The translations under genes were made by a program, and so were the position numbers. The notes below the pieces were generated by a model. The model was not told where the DNA came from and did no database searches. It saw only the letters and a list, made by a program, of their open reading frames with translations. DNA of 64,000 nt from Lolium rigidum (lineage: Eukaryota; Streptophyta; Magnoliopsida; Poales; Poaceae), in assembly GCF_022539505.1 (NCBI RefSeq), contig NC_061508.1, positions 340,889,484 through 340,953,483 of the forward strand, in the 5' to 3' direction. Shown piece after piece: positions 13,001-24,687 of the stretch (its first letter is position 1; every line of letters begins with the position of its first letter).

Positions 13001-13895
13001 AGCATGCACACAACCACCTTAGATTTGGCTGGAATTCAAGGAAGTACACATGCTGGCATCAGAGGAAAAAGGAACAAAGAGAATTTTCTTGGAATGGTTA
13101 ATTAATGAAGATAACGAACTAAGGTGCACACATGCATAATTGGTCCCAAGATGTTAAATTCAAGTTGAAACCAACAGAGAGCAAATACATACATTCTGAT
13201 GAATGATTGATCGAGAGAACCTTGGATAATCATGCATACACACGGCCGGACAAATAATTAATATCTGGGAAGTGATTTCTTCGTCGAGAAAAATAAGAAC
13301 AAGGAATAATTTAGTACAGTGAAGACTTTTTTTTTTTGCGAATGAGTACAGTGAAGACTTTGTCTGTTTAGAAACGATCAACTTCATTTTAAATCCCATG
13401 AACTTGGTAACCACTAGACAGATATATATCATTACAGGATGAGATTTTTAAGGGTGATTTGAGACTACGTCATCGAATCGACGAAGAACAGAAAACTTAT
13501 TATTGTTCGTCGTCAAAGAAATAACCAGGAATTAGCTAGCAGCCAAAAGAAAAGGGAGGAGGGTAGCAACGAATTAGGCCTAGAGGATCGAAGCACACCA
13601 TATGCATATGAATGACATGATCGAAGAATCATGAACGTATAGATGCATATGCTGGTGTAATTAAGCTATCTAGGTATACACTTGATTAGGTCTTACCAGG
13701 AAGGTCCCATGGCTCGATCTTGTTGAGGTCGACGTCGACCATGGTGGGGCAGCCGTAGATGCTCGCCACGACCGCCGCCCCTCCGCCGCCACCGACGAGC
13801 TTCCTTGAGAGGTAGTCCAGCACGAGCTCGTCGTCCCGCGGGTGGAACCTGAACCCCGGCGGCAGCCTCGCCTCGACCATGCTCAGGGAATTCAT
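10073..13895 (-). CDS. NAC22: NAC-domain transcription factor, NAC1/OsNAC22 (NAC21/22) type, three exons
   Basis: This is a plant-specific transcription factor expected to bind DNA in the nucleus through its N-terminal NAC domain. Exons are 13895-13697, 11979-11708 and 10513-10073. Splice sites are GTAAGA...TTTCAG and GTAATC...CACAG, and together the exons encode 303 residues. The ATG at 13895 is the first in frame; TGA lies upstream in the same frame. NAC subdomain A ([19 protein letters not shown], residues 11-29) is in exon 1. Subdomains B to D ([16 protein letters not shown] at 99-107; [10 protein letters not shown] at 135-144) are in exon 2, and E (EDWVLCRVF, 158-166) opens exon 3. The split codon across intron 1 restores the conserved glutamate of subdomain B. 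The C-terminal activation region carries the miR164 motif EQVPCFS (216-222) and ends FSQMWNSLN. The family includes Arabidopsis NAC1 and wheat TaNAC21/22, linked to auxin response and rust susceptibility. The symbol is by resemblance. The gene appears intact. Confidence 0.93.
10318..10338 (-). promoter_or_regulatory. miR164 target site in NAC exon 3
   Basis: The plus strand here reads as miR164 itself with only positions 17 and 21 changed (G to T and A to T), so the minus-strand mRNA pairs almost perfectly, including the cleavage positions 10-11. The site encodes the EQVPCFS peptide seen in miR164-regulated NAC proteins. miR164 cleavage of NAC1/CUC-type messages is established. Regulation of this gene is inferred from the match. 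Confidence 0.9.
10514..11707 (-). other. NAC intron 2
   Basis: This 1194-bp intron has a GTAATC donor and CACAG acceptor and interrupts the gene in phase 0, between lysine 157 and glutamate 158. Most of it is AT-rich without features, but it contains a Stowaway-type MITE at 11381-11513. Confidence 0.88.
11381..11513. mobile_element. Stowaway-type MITE in NAC intron 2
   Basis: The left end CTCCCTCTGTCCCAAATTAG and right end CTAATTTGGGACGGAG are inverted repeats of the Stowaway consensus, with TA at both sides. The element is about 130 bp, non-coding, and would be moved by a mariner-type transposase supplied elsewhere. The last few bases at the right end are diverged. Confidence 0.88.
11980..13696 (-). 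other. NAC intron 1
   Basis: This 1717-bp phase-1 intron lies between proline 66 and the split codon for glutamate 67. It has a GTAAGA donor and a T-rich tract before the TTTCAG acceptor. It contains the 15-nt retroposon at 13330-13344. No other feature is clear. Confidence 0.88.
13330..13344 (-). mobile_element. 15-nt, extremely 5'-truncated retroposon with 17-bp TSD
   Basis: The 17-bp sequence AGTACAGTGAAGACTTT is present at 13313-13329 and again at 13345-13361. Between the copies lie only eight T and GCGAATG. On the minus strand this is CATTCGC followed by a poly-A tail, like the 3' end of grass LINEs. The long perfect direct repeat is hard to explain except by target-primed reverse transcription that stopped almost at once. 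Confidence 0.75.
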
Positions 13896-14095
13896 CGCCG
13901 CCGCCACCGCCGCAGTTCCCTCTCAAATCTCAATCCCTCGCAGTCTCGCAGACCGGTCGAGGATCGACGGCGCCTCTGCACTCTGCGTACTACTCGAGCT
14001 CTAGCTCGCAGGTAGTAGCGGACGAGCGACCGATCGATTCTACCATGTACCAAGAGAGATATCAAGGGGGGCCGAGGGAGACGAAGGTATTAATA
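13896..14095 (-). promoter_or_regulatory. Probable NAC core promoter and 5' UTR
   Basis: A TATTAATA motif at 14088-14095 lies about 190 bp upstream of the NAC ATG and could be the TATA box. A GA-rich tract (about 14144-14169) lies further upstream. This is motif reading only; the transcription start is not known. Confidence 0.4.
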
Positions 14096-15790
14096 GGAGC
14101 CAGCACACAGCATGGTCAGGTCAACTAGTATTTACGGACAGAAGGAGAGAGAGGGAGGGAGGGGAGAAGGCTACGGCACTGCTCGTAGTAGTACTGGTAC
14201 TATACTACGTATAGCTAGGTAGATATACGTAGCTATAGACTTTTCTCGGTTAGGGTGCCGGACGCCAGGTAGCGAGGTTCGATTCGCGAGGCCGGTCCGG
14301 GCCGGTGGGCGAGCGATCGGACGGCTGCGCGTTCCCGATCATGTCATGCTCGCTCGTCGTCGCCGTCGCTGACGTTGGCACGGCGATGGTCAGATGAGAT
14401 GAGATGGGAGATGCCAGGTTAGAGATCGATGAGGCATTCAATTCGGAACACGGCTGCTCACGGCCTAATTAGTCACCTAACACGGTCGATCGTATATCTT
14501 CCCGGCTGTGCATGCGTCGCCCAATTCGAATTCGCGACTCGATTCGATCGACAGATAGACAGATAGATCTCCGGCATGGCGAGGTGGCATGGGCTGTTGG
14601 GCACCGAGAGATACGTAATTCGTCCCGGCATGTTCACATTTGGCAAGACAGAGGGGAATTTAGGGCGTTGGGTTAGGGTATTATTTGTACAACGCTAAAT
14701 GCTAGGGTGCCTAGGGATACATATGCGTTGTACCGAATTGTATGAGGTCTGAGTTTAAAAAAAGAACAAATTGTGTCCAGGGGCAGCTGACTCGAATTTT
14801 TGGAAGTTCAGCCTGTTTTCTAGAGTTGCACCACCAAAAGTGCAATTGCACATGAAAATGTAAGAATGCAACAAACTCAAAAAATAAAATTGTGATTTGC
14901 AATTGCTCAAAATATATGCAAATGCAGCAAAAGTAATATAATAATAAATGCAAAGTACCTTAGCCAAGTAAAATCCACGCATTCATGATTAAAGTAACTT
15001 AGCCGCCACAACCTCACCCTAGATCATATATGTTTTTAGAGTTGCACCAACAAAAGAGCAATTGCATATAAATATGTCCAATTGCATATTTGCATCACAT
15101 TTAAAAAACAATTAAAAATAATTTTTTAATTGGTAGAAAATTTTGCAAATGCATCAAAGACAAGAAGCATAAATAAAAATTGACTAAAATTCACAAAAGT
15201 GACTAAAACATTTTAACTAAAAGTTAGAAAATGTCAAGCTTCCGTGTTTTGACATTCCTTCTTTTAGAATTAGCTACAAGACATAAAAAATAGTTTTCTT
15301 CTCCCAGTCCTTCCTACACTTGATACCATTTATCCATCATGCCTCGTCAACATCATTTCCCTCATTGTAAGATCACGTCGTCAGCTAGCTCCACGCCATT
15401 GTCGCCTTCGGCTGTCCTATGTGGCTACCATTGCGCTAGATCAAGTCTTCTTTCCAAACCTTATGTATGCCCCTTACCTTCCTAACAAGCTACATGTATG
15501 TATGGGCGCCTGATGATTCATACCAACAACAACAAAATTGGTAGGTGTTACGGTCTAGTAATCATGGTTTTCAAATCCAGCACTTTTCACGAAACCACAA
15601 TTATTGGGAATTGGGTTTCACAAAACAACAATAAATATTTTTCTAATAAACAACTCACAACATTTCTCTGGTAAGTTGTTTCACGGAACCTAAATATCGT
15701 AGTTTAGTCAGTTTGACATAGTTTCTGACAACCCAAATCCACCAATCAGCGCCACATGGAGGAGGCAGTTCACTCTTAGGTTTTTTCCTC
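14096..15790. other. NAC upstream and intergenic DNA
   Basis: The first 500 bp are mixed in composition and may hold NAC promoter elements. The rest is AT-rich. I see no gene. Confidence 0.45.
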
Positions 15791-15796
15791 AATATA

Positions 15797-16683
15797 TACC
15801 AAAATGGACTTAAACTAAAACACTTGAAGTTTTTTCGAAAGATAACTTTCGGTGCATTAGCTCAAACTCAGATTTTTTTTTCCACTTAATTAGTAACATG
15901 TACTAAGTAAACGGGAAAACTATGACCATTCACATTATAAAATAGATATTTTTTTGGAACATCATAAAACAATAACTATATTATAGTGCGAATATTGATA
16001 TTTTCTGACATAATTGGTCAAAATTTAACGAAGTTTCACTTTGACCAAACATAGAACGCAACATAATTATGGAAAGAAGGAGTAGTAGTAGTAGTATGCC
16101 ATCATATGTGGTAAAGTTAAATCTATGAGAGCATAGTAACTAATGATACATGTACTCTCCCTCCTTCCTAAATTAGGATGCATATAGTTTTCAGTCAAAG
16201 TCAAACTCTTTAAACTTTGAGCAGCTACATATAAAAAATATCAACATCTCAAATTTTAAATGCACATAATATGAAATATATTTCATGGTGGTTCTAAAAA
16301 TATTAATTTAAAATTATAAATATTGACACTTTTTTCTATATAGTTGGCCAAACTTTGAGAAGTTTGACTTTATCCAAATATTATAGGCATCCTAATTTGG
16401 GACAGAGGGAGTACCAAAATGGACTTGAACTAAAACATGTACTAAGTAAATGGGAAAACTATGAACATTCGCAATATGAAATAGAGGTTGTTTGAAACAT
16501 CATAAAACAATATCTATATTATAGTGTAAATATTGATGTTTTTCCTATATAATTGGTCAAAATTTATGATGTTTTACTTTGACTAAACCTAAAATGCAAG
16601 TTAATTATGGAAAGGAGTAGTAGGGTGCGATCATATGTGCTAAAGTTAATCTGCGAGAGTATAGTAATTAATGATACATGTAC
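15797..16683. repeat. Diverged tandem duplication around a MITE
   Basis: A block beginning ACCAAAATGGACTT occurs at about 15797-16152 and again at about 16413-16683. Shared stretches include AACATCATAAAACAATA and TTAATGATACATGTAC-type ends. The first copy has about 80 extra bases near its start. The copies differ by many substitutions, so the duplication is old. The MITE at 16153 lies between them. Confidence 0.75.
16153..16413. mobile_element. Stowaway-like MITE, about 260 bp
   Basis: Inverted ends CTCCCTCCTTCCTAAATTAG and CTAATTTGGGACAGAGGGAG are bordered by TA on each side. The inside is AT-rich and non-coding. Confidence 0.85.
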
Positions 16684-16689
16684 ATGCAC

Positions 16690-17675
16690 CCACATGGGTA
16701 TGCATAGGCCAGGGCCTATGTTTTGGTAAATACTACACCTGTTTTATTTTAAAGGTGGCTAAATGGGATGAATCGCTCACTTCCGGACCATCCTCTGCCC
16801 CGCCTGTTACCCCTGAGAGCTCTTTACCTCTCCACAAATCAACATATATTTTTTCTGCACACTTTATTCTCACCTGTGCGCACTTAGGATCAACTTCCAG
16901 GTCATCCACCCATCCTAAAATTGTTCCAGACCAATCATGTTTAATCTTGGAGTTTTTTTAAATAAGCTTCCAGAAAAGAAGTTTCAATGTTGATATGAGT
17001 ATCTTATCATTCCAATTGAGCCGATGTCACACTCTCTAATAAGTTTTACTGCAGATGCCACCCTGTTCAATTTGATTGTCACACACCCTTCGATTTGAAC
17101 CGGGAAGTTATCATGTCCAATAATTGTCATAACATTGCTTTGAGATCCGTAAAAGCAGCCAATGAGGAAATGTGATTATTTGCCTGTTTGCATATCCGAA
17201 TTTAAATAAAAACATTGATCACATGTAAATTAATTATACATTTTGGTTTGGGTATAGGCAGAAAAGCTTTGATGCGTTTGCGCGCCACCCAAAACTAGCT
17301 GCAGGTACGTGCCCACAACCATTTTGGCTACATAAAGCTAATACTTAGCATTTAGCAATATCTTTTGTCCAGGTGAAGCTGGCAATGGAATGGGCGAGCT
17401 GAATTCAGGCAATGCATGCAAAGCAAAGTGGAACCAAACCGGCAAAGTGGGGAGATATCTTTGCCTAAACATTTCAGTTTGCAAGCTCAGCTAGATCGAG
17501 CAGGCTATTTGGACAGGGTGTGCACACATTTTTTCAGTTCGAGTAAAGTAACAACTTTACAGAAAGAGTCCGCGTCCCATATCCATTGTTCGTGTCTTGG
17601 CGTGTTGGAAATATAAACAACTTTTCACATAACTTAACCAAAAAACAGTATAGGAAAAACTAAAAATATAAGAGA
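16690..17675. other. Intergenic DNA, no gene seen
   Basis: Mixed AT-rich sequence with only short open frames. Nothing is recognisable. Confidence 0.45.
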
Positions 17676-17679
17676 TAAA

Positions 17680-18300
17680 CTAGACATGCCATCTAACAAA
17701 TAGTACGGTTATATCAATTTTAGAAAAAAAAAATGGCAGAACAAGAAATTGCAGCATGAGCATATGGGATAGTGGAAGAAGATCCGTTCGTGTTGCCGGA
17801 GCTGTCGCCATATCGTCGTAGAGGTCACTGCTATTAGAGGAGAAATCGTCATTGGGGAAGAAGTCGTTCACGTCCGTGATGAAGTCAGTATTCGTGCAAA
17901 AGAAGCTTCCAAAAACCTTGTCGCCACTCTTCCGTACATGATCATAAGAGGAGGGGTTTCGAAGGCTTAATTTCCCGAGTCGCGGTGCATACCACAACAC
18001 ATGATGGGAAAAACCTTGATCGACGTAAAGCTTAGGAACCAAGAGGAGATTGAACATGCAGAGACATGAGAAGAAATGAAGAGGTAGGAGGTGAATCAAA
18101 CAGACGGTGGCTGAATCCGAACAACGTTCGTATTCATTTATCACTACGGACATCGCTCGGCTCATTCCCCACGATGCGCCATAATAGACAAAATTCCAAT
18201 AATCCCTCAGCAGACCCAAGAGATACATATATAAAATTTTCTTTTGATCTAAAGAATTGCTTAATATACCGGTACTACTCTTAGCTAATCCATGAAGCAC
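17680..18300 (-). other. Unrecognised 206-codon open frame
   Basis: An open frame of 206 codons runs on the minus strand through AT-rich DNA, where a frame this long is unusual. The translation has hydrophobic stretches and an acidic, serine-rich part (FFPNDDFSSNSSDLYDD) but no domain I recognise. The 3' part could be a decayed exon. I see no promoter, splice sites or second exon. It may be chance or a gene fragment. Confidence 0.2.
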
Positions 18301-18309
18301 ATTAAATTT

Positions 18310-19920
18310 GCTTTGAATGAATGAGCCATTGATCCTCTAAATTTTTAAGAAATTACGAAAATAATTAAATGGCTGAACCATAATAGACAAAATTCTAATA
18401 TGACGAATCATAGAGTAGAGATGCCTGGTTTACTTAGCAAAGACCAAGTAGCAGCAGGTCGAGTTAATTAATTAACTCTCTTCCGTACAATGGTTCGAAA
18501 AAAAGAAGAATTTATTTAACTCTTTTAGCATCGTCCGCACGTACGCATCGATAGAGGCCGCGGCCTTGATTTTTGACTGATAAAGTAAAGTAAGCAGGGT
18601 GATTGTGATTCCAAACCAGACACGTGCGCGCGAGACTATGAAACGGAACGGCGTGAGATGCGATCGATCGACCAGATAAACTCGACGTACGTACGTGTGG
18701 AGGGCATACGTCAACATCAGGCAAATACGTATTTTCCATTAATTCCCGGTGTACATTGCGGGTGAAATACACGTACCTTCCCGACGGATACCAATCGGTC
18801 GAGGTGGGGGAGTTCAAACCTAGAAGTCATAAAAAAGGCAAAGTCGTACGTGGTTCCATCCAATCCCATCTATCCTGTCGAGCCAGACTTATCGCGTGAG
18901 CTTACGCGTTCATACATATATAGAACTGGCGGAAGTGGTAAGTATTAGAGTATTCCTTATAATTTAGCCTTTTATAGATGGCTCTTTATTCTTTAAACTC
19001 GTTATATTTGGTTTGTAAAATAAAAGCGGCTCCTAAGTCCTAACCAACCTTCTATAATTAACTCCGAAAAAATAATAATGCTGTTTTGTTGAAATTATAC
19101 ATAAATCCACAACATTGGAAATACACCATTCATAGTATGATCATCCAAATGAATAGCATAGTCTTATAGTGCATACAAATTCGTAGATCATAATTAAAAA
19201 CAAATCTACAGTATAGATTATAATGCTCTGGTTTCTCCGCTTGATCATTCTATGTGATGTAAAATGCATGATCCTCATCCTCTATTTATTTTTGCACTTC
19301 TTCAAGGAATCACAAATTTCGAATGAAATCAAGCAAACAAACCGACATATATACCTCATTTACAAGAAGAAAGTGTGCAAACGAATACCTTGTTAGCACA
19401 GTTTCGAACACCATGGGTGAGGATGCTGCCACCGGTTCCAGCACTCCTACGACGCAAGAGCTTGCGTGGAGACAGGCTCGGCATCCTCCATTGCCAGGGA
19501 CATGCCAGACTCGGTGATGACTGATCCAATGGTGGTGGCCGAGGGCAGCGACAACCCTTGAACAACGACGAGGTGGGGGTGGCTGCAATACGAACGAATG
19601 TCAACGGAGGGGCTCGGAGGAGGTTGTTGGTTAGAATTTTTGGCGACACAATCGACACGGTGGGTCGATTTTGGCGATTTCGGTGACGACAACAACCGTC
19701 GAGTGAGTCGGAGTAGGGCAGGAGACTAACGGTGGTCGCCAGAGACGACATTGGCGATGATGCAGTTCGGGTGGGGGAGAGTGTTGATGCGGGGTCAATT
19801 TATTTTTCTAGCCGTGACCGCATATATTTCATAGTCGGTCGGCACATTTAGTAAAAACCAAAGCCTTTGAGGGATTGGCTATGTCCACTTTAGCCTCTTA
19901 AAACTAAAATTTTACTTGTC
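18310..19920. other. Intergenic DNA with an unassigned insertion
   Basis: Positions about 18640-18960 resemble 39360-39590 in permuted order. About 18950-19920 is a block absent from the related region and may be an unassigned transposon. It contains a GC-richer patch (19390-19780) with short frames on both strands and no recognisable domain. Confidence 0.35.
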
Positions 19921-19924
19921 TAAA

Positions 19925-22900
19925 CTTTTATATGATCAGGATGCCCTTGTGTATACGGGATAAAAGAATACATCCTACAGTATTATTTTCGGATCGGTAC
20001 ACAAGTAGGAGCACGTCTTTCTCATGGTTATAAGTTGGCTGACGCGTCGTAAGGTGGCCCGCCACACAACTACACACCGCACATGCATGCCAGACGGTCA
20101 GGTCCGTCACCATCCGATTACGATCGAACGGCGTACGTCAGACGACACACGTAGCCGCGCACGCACAGTAGCCAGGCCAGCCAGTAGAGCAGGCGCGCGC
20201 ACTGCACACATCGACGTTCATCGATCAGCTTGTTGTTTGTCGTGTTGCTAGCTCCGGAAAGACACTGATTAATCGTCTGATTAATATTCCCTGGTTTTGT
20301 AACGGACTGTGCGCAAGCATTATCTGAGCCAGCACACAGTGCGCGCCTGGTGGCTGGTTGCACTGCCGCATATGCACCCATCACATCATCCTCCTCCTTC
20401 GACGGCCAAGTTTTCGGCGCGTTGTGGGACGATCGAGAACTGTAGCCATCCAGATCGGGAAAAGGACGTACGTACGTCCTCCAAAGGAATTGTATGATCA
20501 CGGGCTAACCCGGCCGGCCGTCCTCTGAGGGTGGCGCGCGGTGATGGCGGGCCGGCTGGACCGCCGGAGTTTGGCCGGAGGCGGCGCGTGCTTGCGACAG
20601 TTTGGCCGGCGCTGAGGTCATGATCGGACGACAGTTTGAAGGGAGGGCAGGGCAGCATGGGTGCCGGCGTTCCGGCGAGGGACACACTCTGGTGGAATCG
20701 GCCGCCGGCCAGCTCGCGGGTGCTGGCGCCACGCGCATGCGGCATGCATGTGACCAAATGGATCGGCAACGTGGCAGTATTTGCGTCAGATATAGTACAA
20801 GGGGACGCGCGGCATCATAGCTCGGTGCGGCGATTCGATGCCTTCCTCTTTTACCCGGCGCTGGACGGATCGTCGATCACGTACGCGGCGAGCTCTTTTG
20901 GCTTTTCTGGCCTTCTGGGTGGTTCCGTTCGTGTCGATCGAGAGATCAAAGCATCGACTCGCAAAACACGCATTTCTCCTCTTCTCTGATCATAAACAAA
21001 GATCTCTAGAAGCTACTACTACCTTCGTCCCGGTTTACGAATCCTACACGTATCTCTAGGTAGTATAGTATAGGGTGTGTCTATGTCATAGTTGACTGAG
21101 ATTAAAACATATATCATTAAAAAGTTTAGATGTTACACTTTTTAATGGTATAATTTTTATAGTTTAAATATTATATTATATTAATTAAATTGATAATCTC
21201 AGGATACGTGTAGGCTCTATAAACCGAGACGGAAGGAGTACTAGTATTGGAGATTGCAAACACTTGCTCACTTCATTTCTTTTTTGTTGGTGCGCATTCC
21301 GAAACTACTTGGCTTCAGTTTTGGAAATAGAAAAATATTAAGAAAAGGAGTTTTTGTGGGAAAGAAGAAGAAAAGTTGATATGCATATATATAGTAGACA
21401 ATAAAAGACAACCGCTGTGGCGGCGCTATCTCGACGACCAGGAATTTCAAAAGGGCAAGTGCCGGAGAAATATGTGTTGAGTAAAAAAGCAGCCGCAAAG
21501 TCATAGGGCTTCACGCCCGCTTCTGTTTTTCATGCTATGGTTTTGACCAATTCAATGCAGCTAACCCAAAGCTCATCATGATCGCTAAAGAGTAAAGACT
21601 AAAGAGAAGTCATCAATTTCCCTAAAATCTTGTTACAATCTGCGCAAAAAGGGGAAATCTATCCAGATTCATTGGGGAAAATGACTGCGCAAAACTAAAA
21701 TGGAATAAAATAGGCTATTATTTGGCATGTGCCGTATTTGTTCACACTATTTAAACACAAAATTTTGTAAATATTTACCGTAAAACATACATAATTGATT
21801 CCTATAATAAAATGAAAGAATAAATTAAAATCGTTTACCCTAGTGCGGCGATTTGAAGCACGAGCTCCAAAAGCCAGTTTTTTCTGAAAACAATAACCGA
21901 GTAGTAAGAATTCATCTGAATGTTTTTCTGCATAGAAATTGTATTTCGGGCTACACAAAAGATAACAAGATCCGGCTTCAAATAGCAAAAAAAAGGGGTT
22001 TGACCTTCACTTTTAAGTTTTTTGTGTAAACCACATCAGAAAAGAGAAAATTAGATGAAACATTAAACGTACATACTAGACATCTTACATCTAATTGTAC
22101 TTGTATGGCCTTTTCAGAATATTTGAAGTGTAAAAACAAGGTTTTTGGATTTTGTTAAAGGTCTTCTTTTAGCATCAGATCCATTCGGAGTCTTTGCGTT
22201 TATCTACGTTCCAGGAACTCTGTTGGAGGGTAAAGTGTGCCTCGGAATATAATAGTTTAGGGCTTTGAGGTGAGCCAACAAATATTTGGAAGAAACAAGT
22301 AACCCAACTTGTTATGATGGCTGCTAATGAGATATAGGCGTAGGTTCTGATAGAAAATGGTTCAGTAGAAACGATGCGCGCGATGTTAATCCTGGGATGT
22401 GGGGACTAGCTATACACTAGGCAAGTAGGCAGAACAACAGAAGCATCCAATCAGTAACTGGTTTTGGACACTTATCTGAGCGTCAGGACAAGTCTGTTAG
22501 CCACTGGATGTATTATAATGATTTTTGGCCTGTCAACAGGTATATTTTCTCTCTGGAAGAAGAATTTGCCTAAACGTTCCTCAGCAACCAATGGTTGGTT
22601 GGTTACAGATGACCAGAGAATCATCGATCTGCAGAAGTATGTAAAATGTGTTTGACAAATGAGGCTGCAAATCAGAGTCAATACAGGTTGGTGGGTATAA
22701 ATACACATGGGCATAGTACGTGCGTGTGAAACCACAATGATGTATGGTAGGCGAAGAGAGGTAATTGGCAAGTTTCATCCACAGATTAGTACTCCATCAC
22801 TAGCAGTATACTCCTGGATTTAGTGTACTACTTAATTTGCGCAAATACTTTCTTCCTTCTGAAGATACTTAGTCGCGTCCTTTTTTTCCATTTGGAGCCA

Positions 22901-23800
22901 GGACGGATCATTAGCCCGGTCAAATGATGCCAACATCACTGTCCGAAAAAGATACTTAGCCCGTCCTTTCTTTCACTGGAAGAATACAACACGCACGCAT
23001 CTTTCTTGTCACCAACAGGGCATGAACAAAAATTCAGACAACTCGACAGAAGACTCTCTGACTTAACAGTTAACAATACCTCCAAAACTCTTCTATGAAG
23101 AGTGAGTATTTAATTCTGAAGCTCTGCATCTCTAGAGGCCAGGGTTGATGCAAGGACAGAGCCCAGAGATTTCTATGATCGGCTTGATGGACGTTGCCAC
23201 AATAGTATACAGGCTCTTTTCTGAATAACGAGCGTGTAGCATGATATGACAAAATCAAATTCCCTATCTGAAAGTCCACTGTGAGCTGAAGTGGACGGTC
23301 AATAGTTTTTGTTAGCTAAATTAATTTCGGATACATCACTCTCTACTCGGGTGTGTTGATAAACCTTGATCAAGGAAGAGCATGTTGATACTTTGATTAT
23401 CTGGGAGCAGTGTGATTGACAGTGACTGTTGCCTACGCAGGAGACCGGCTCGGCGGTGCGTTTCAGAAAGGCAGGCAGGGACCTGAAATTCCGCAGATCA
23501 ATCTCAATCTCAAACACTGGAAGGACATGATCTATCTGGGAAGGCATTTATTTTCAGATTCGAACGTGAACAATTATTTAAGCATAATCTTCTTGTTTCT
23601 TCGGGGAAATAACAGAGGACACAAACAGGAGCAGAAACCTGAAGCTGTCTGAAAGAGGCAGAGCACCTGTCTAACTATCAGTTCTCTCTTCCATAATTAA
23701 CGTGGCGCTCGTGAACTGAGGTAAAAAGGACATTAATTGGTGGAAAGCCAGTTGCAGGTTAACCTAATCCTGTGCTGATGTGAGAGGTCACATCTCTTGT
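19925..23800 (+). repeat. Segmental duplication copy 1
   Basis: This segment of about 3.9 kb matches two other parts of the window in the same order and orientation. Landmarks include TTATTTTCGGATCG, GCGATTCGATGCCTTCCTCT, GGTTTTGACCAATTCAATGC, TTTCATCCACAGATTAGTAC and TTGCAGGTTAACCTAA. It is the least interrupted copy and acts as a guide to the others. I see no convincing gene; short frames in it are not kept between copies. Confidence 0.85.
21017..21240. mobile_element. Stowaway-like MITE in duplication copy 1
   Basis: The left end CTTCGTCCCGGTTTACGAAT and right end TATAAACCGAGACGGAAGGA form imperfect terminal inverted repeats, with CTACACG and CGTGTAG also inverted inside. Length and AT-rich interior fit a small mariner-type MITE. 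Confidence 0.75.
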
Positions 23801-24687
23801 TTCTCTGAGGCCCTATGGGCGGGCTTAATTCGTCAAACAAACGACGCAAGACCCCGCTAGTCCACCGTCTCTTGGAACCGACTAGCTTTCTAGCTAGGTT
23901 ACCACTATGATTGGAAGATTTTGTGCAGCCGTGCAACAATATACAACTATACAAGGAGGCATGCAGCAGTCACAACCATTTGCAGCCCTATCGGCTATGT
24001 GTGAAAACTAATTTGTTCTAGCCGGCTAGGTACTTCTGTAGAGCTAGCATCACCTATAGAAAATTATATTAATGACCTTTCTTAAGCTGGCATATCAATG
24101 ATCTTTGTCAACCATGACCGTGATCTCACTTCTGAGTTTTTGTCTACCAAGAAGCTCAACTTAGCAGATAGTGGCTGCTACTTATTTAGAAATGCTAACC
24201 CCATCAGTTTATGAAATGTATATTAATGATCGTTTGTCAAACATGACCGTGATCTCACTAAGCTTTTCTACCAAGAAGCTCTACCAACTTAGCAACCAAA
24301 CAGTAGTATTGGAGACAGTAACTGTGATATGATAAGAGGTGAGGTGGCTATGTTGGCAAGATGAGGTCCCATTTTTTTCCCCTCTGACATGTACATGTTT
24401 GTTGTTTGTACTACTTGTTTGCCCCCAATTATTGATGGTTCATTCCTTGTGTCCAGATGAACGAAACAAATCAATGACGCTTTAGGGCGTGATTGGTAGC
24501 TCACATTAAGGTTAACTAAGCTCCGGTAGCAGAAAATTGCCTGATTGGATGACTGGGTTGCCGGTGCGTCGTAGCTGGCAGATGGTCAACACACCTACGG
24601 GTCAGGCCAAGGAGTAGCTTACTACCCGCATGTTAAACTTGTCTAATGATTTTAAAAGTCCATTAGAATGGCTAAATGGAGTTTCTT
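23801..24687. other. Spacer between duplication copies 1 and 2
   Basis: The stretch contains a short diverged direct repeat (about 24080-24180 and 24220-24290, both with CATGACCGTGATCTCAC). I see no gene. Confidence 0.45.

Noticed and set aside
13896..13907. Upstream extension of NAC to a GTG start
   Set aside because: GTG initiation is not expected in a plant nuclear gene; ATG at 13895 fits related NAC proteins and TGA lies upstream.
13693..13926. Alternative 77-codon frame overlapping NAC exon 1
   Set aside because: It is the +1 shadow of NAC exon 1; the NAC frame carries the conserved subdomain and joins correctly to exon 2.
14265..14300. GGTTCGATTC resembling a tRNA T-loop
   Set aside because: Flanking bases do not form the T stem, and no acceptor, D or anticodon arms can be drawn.
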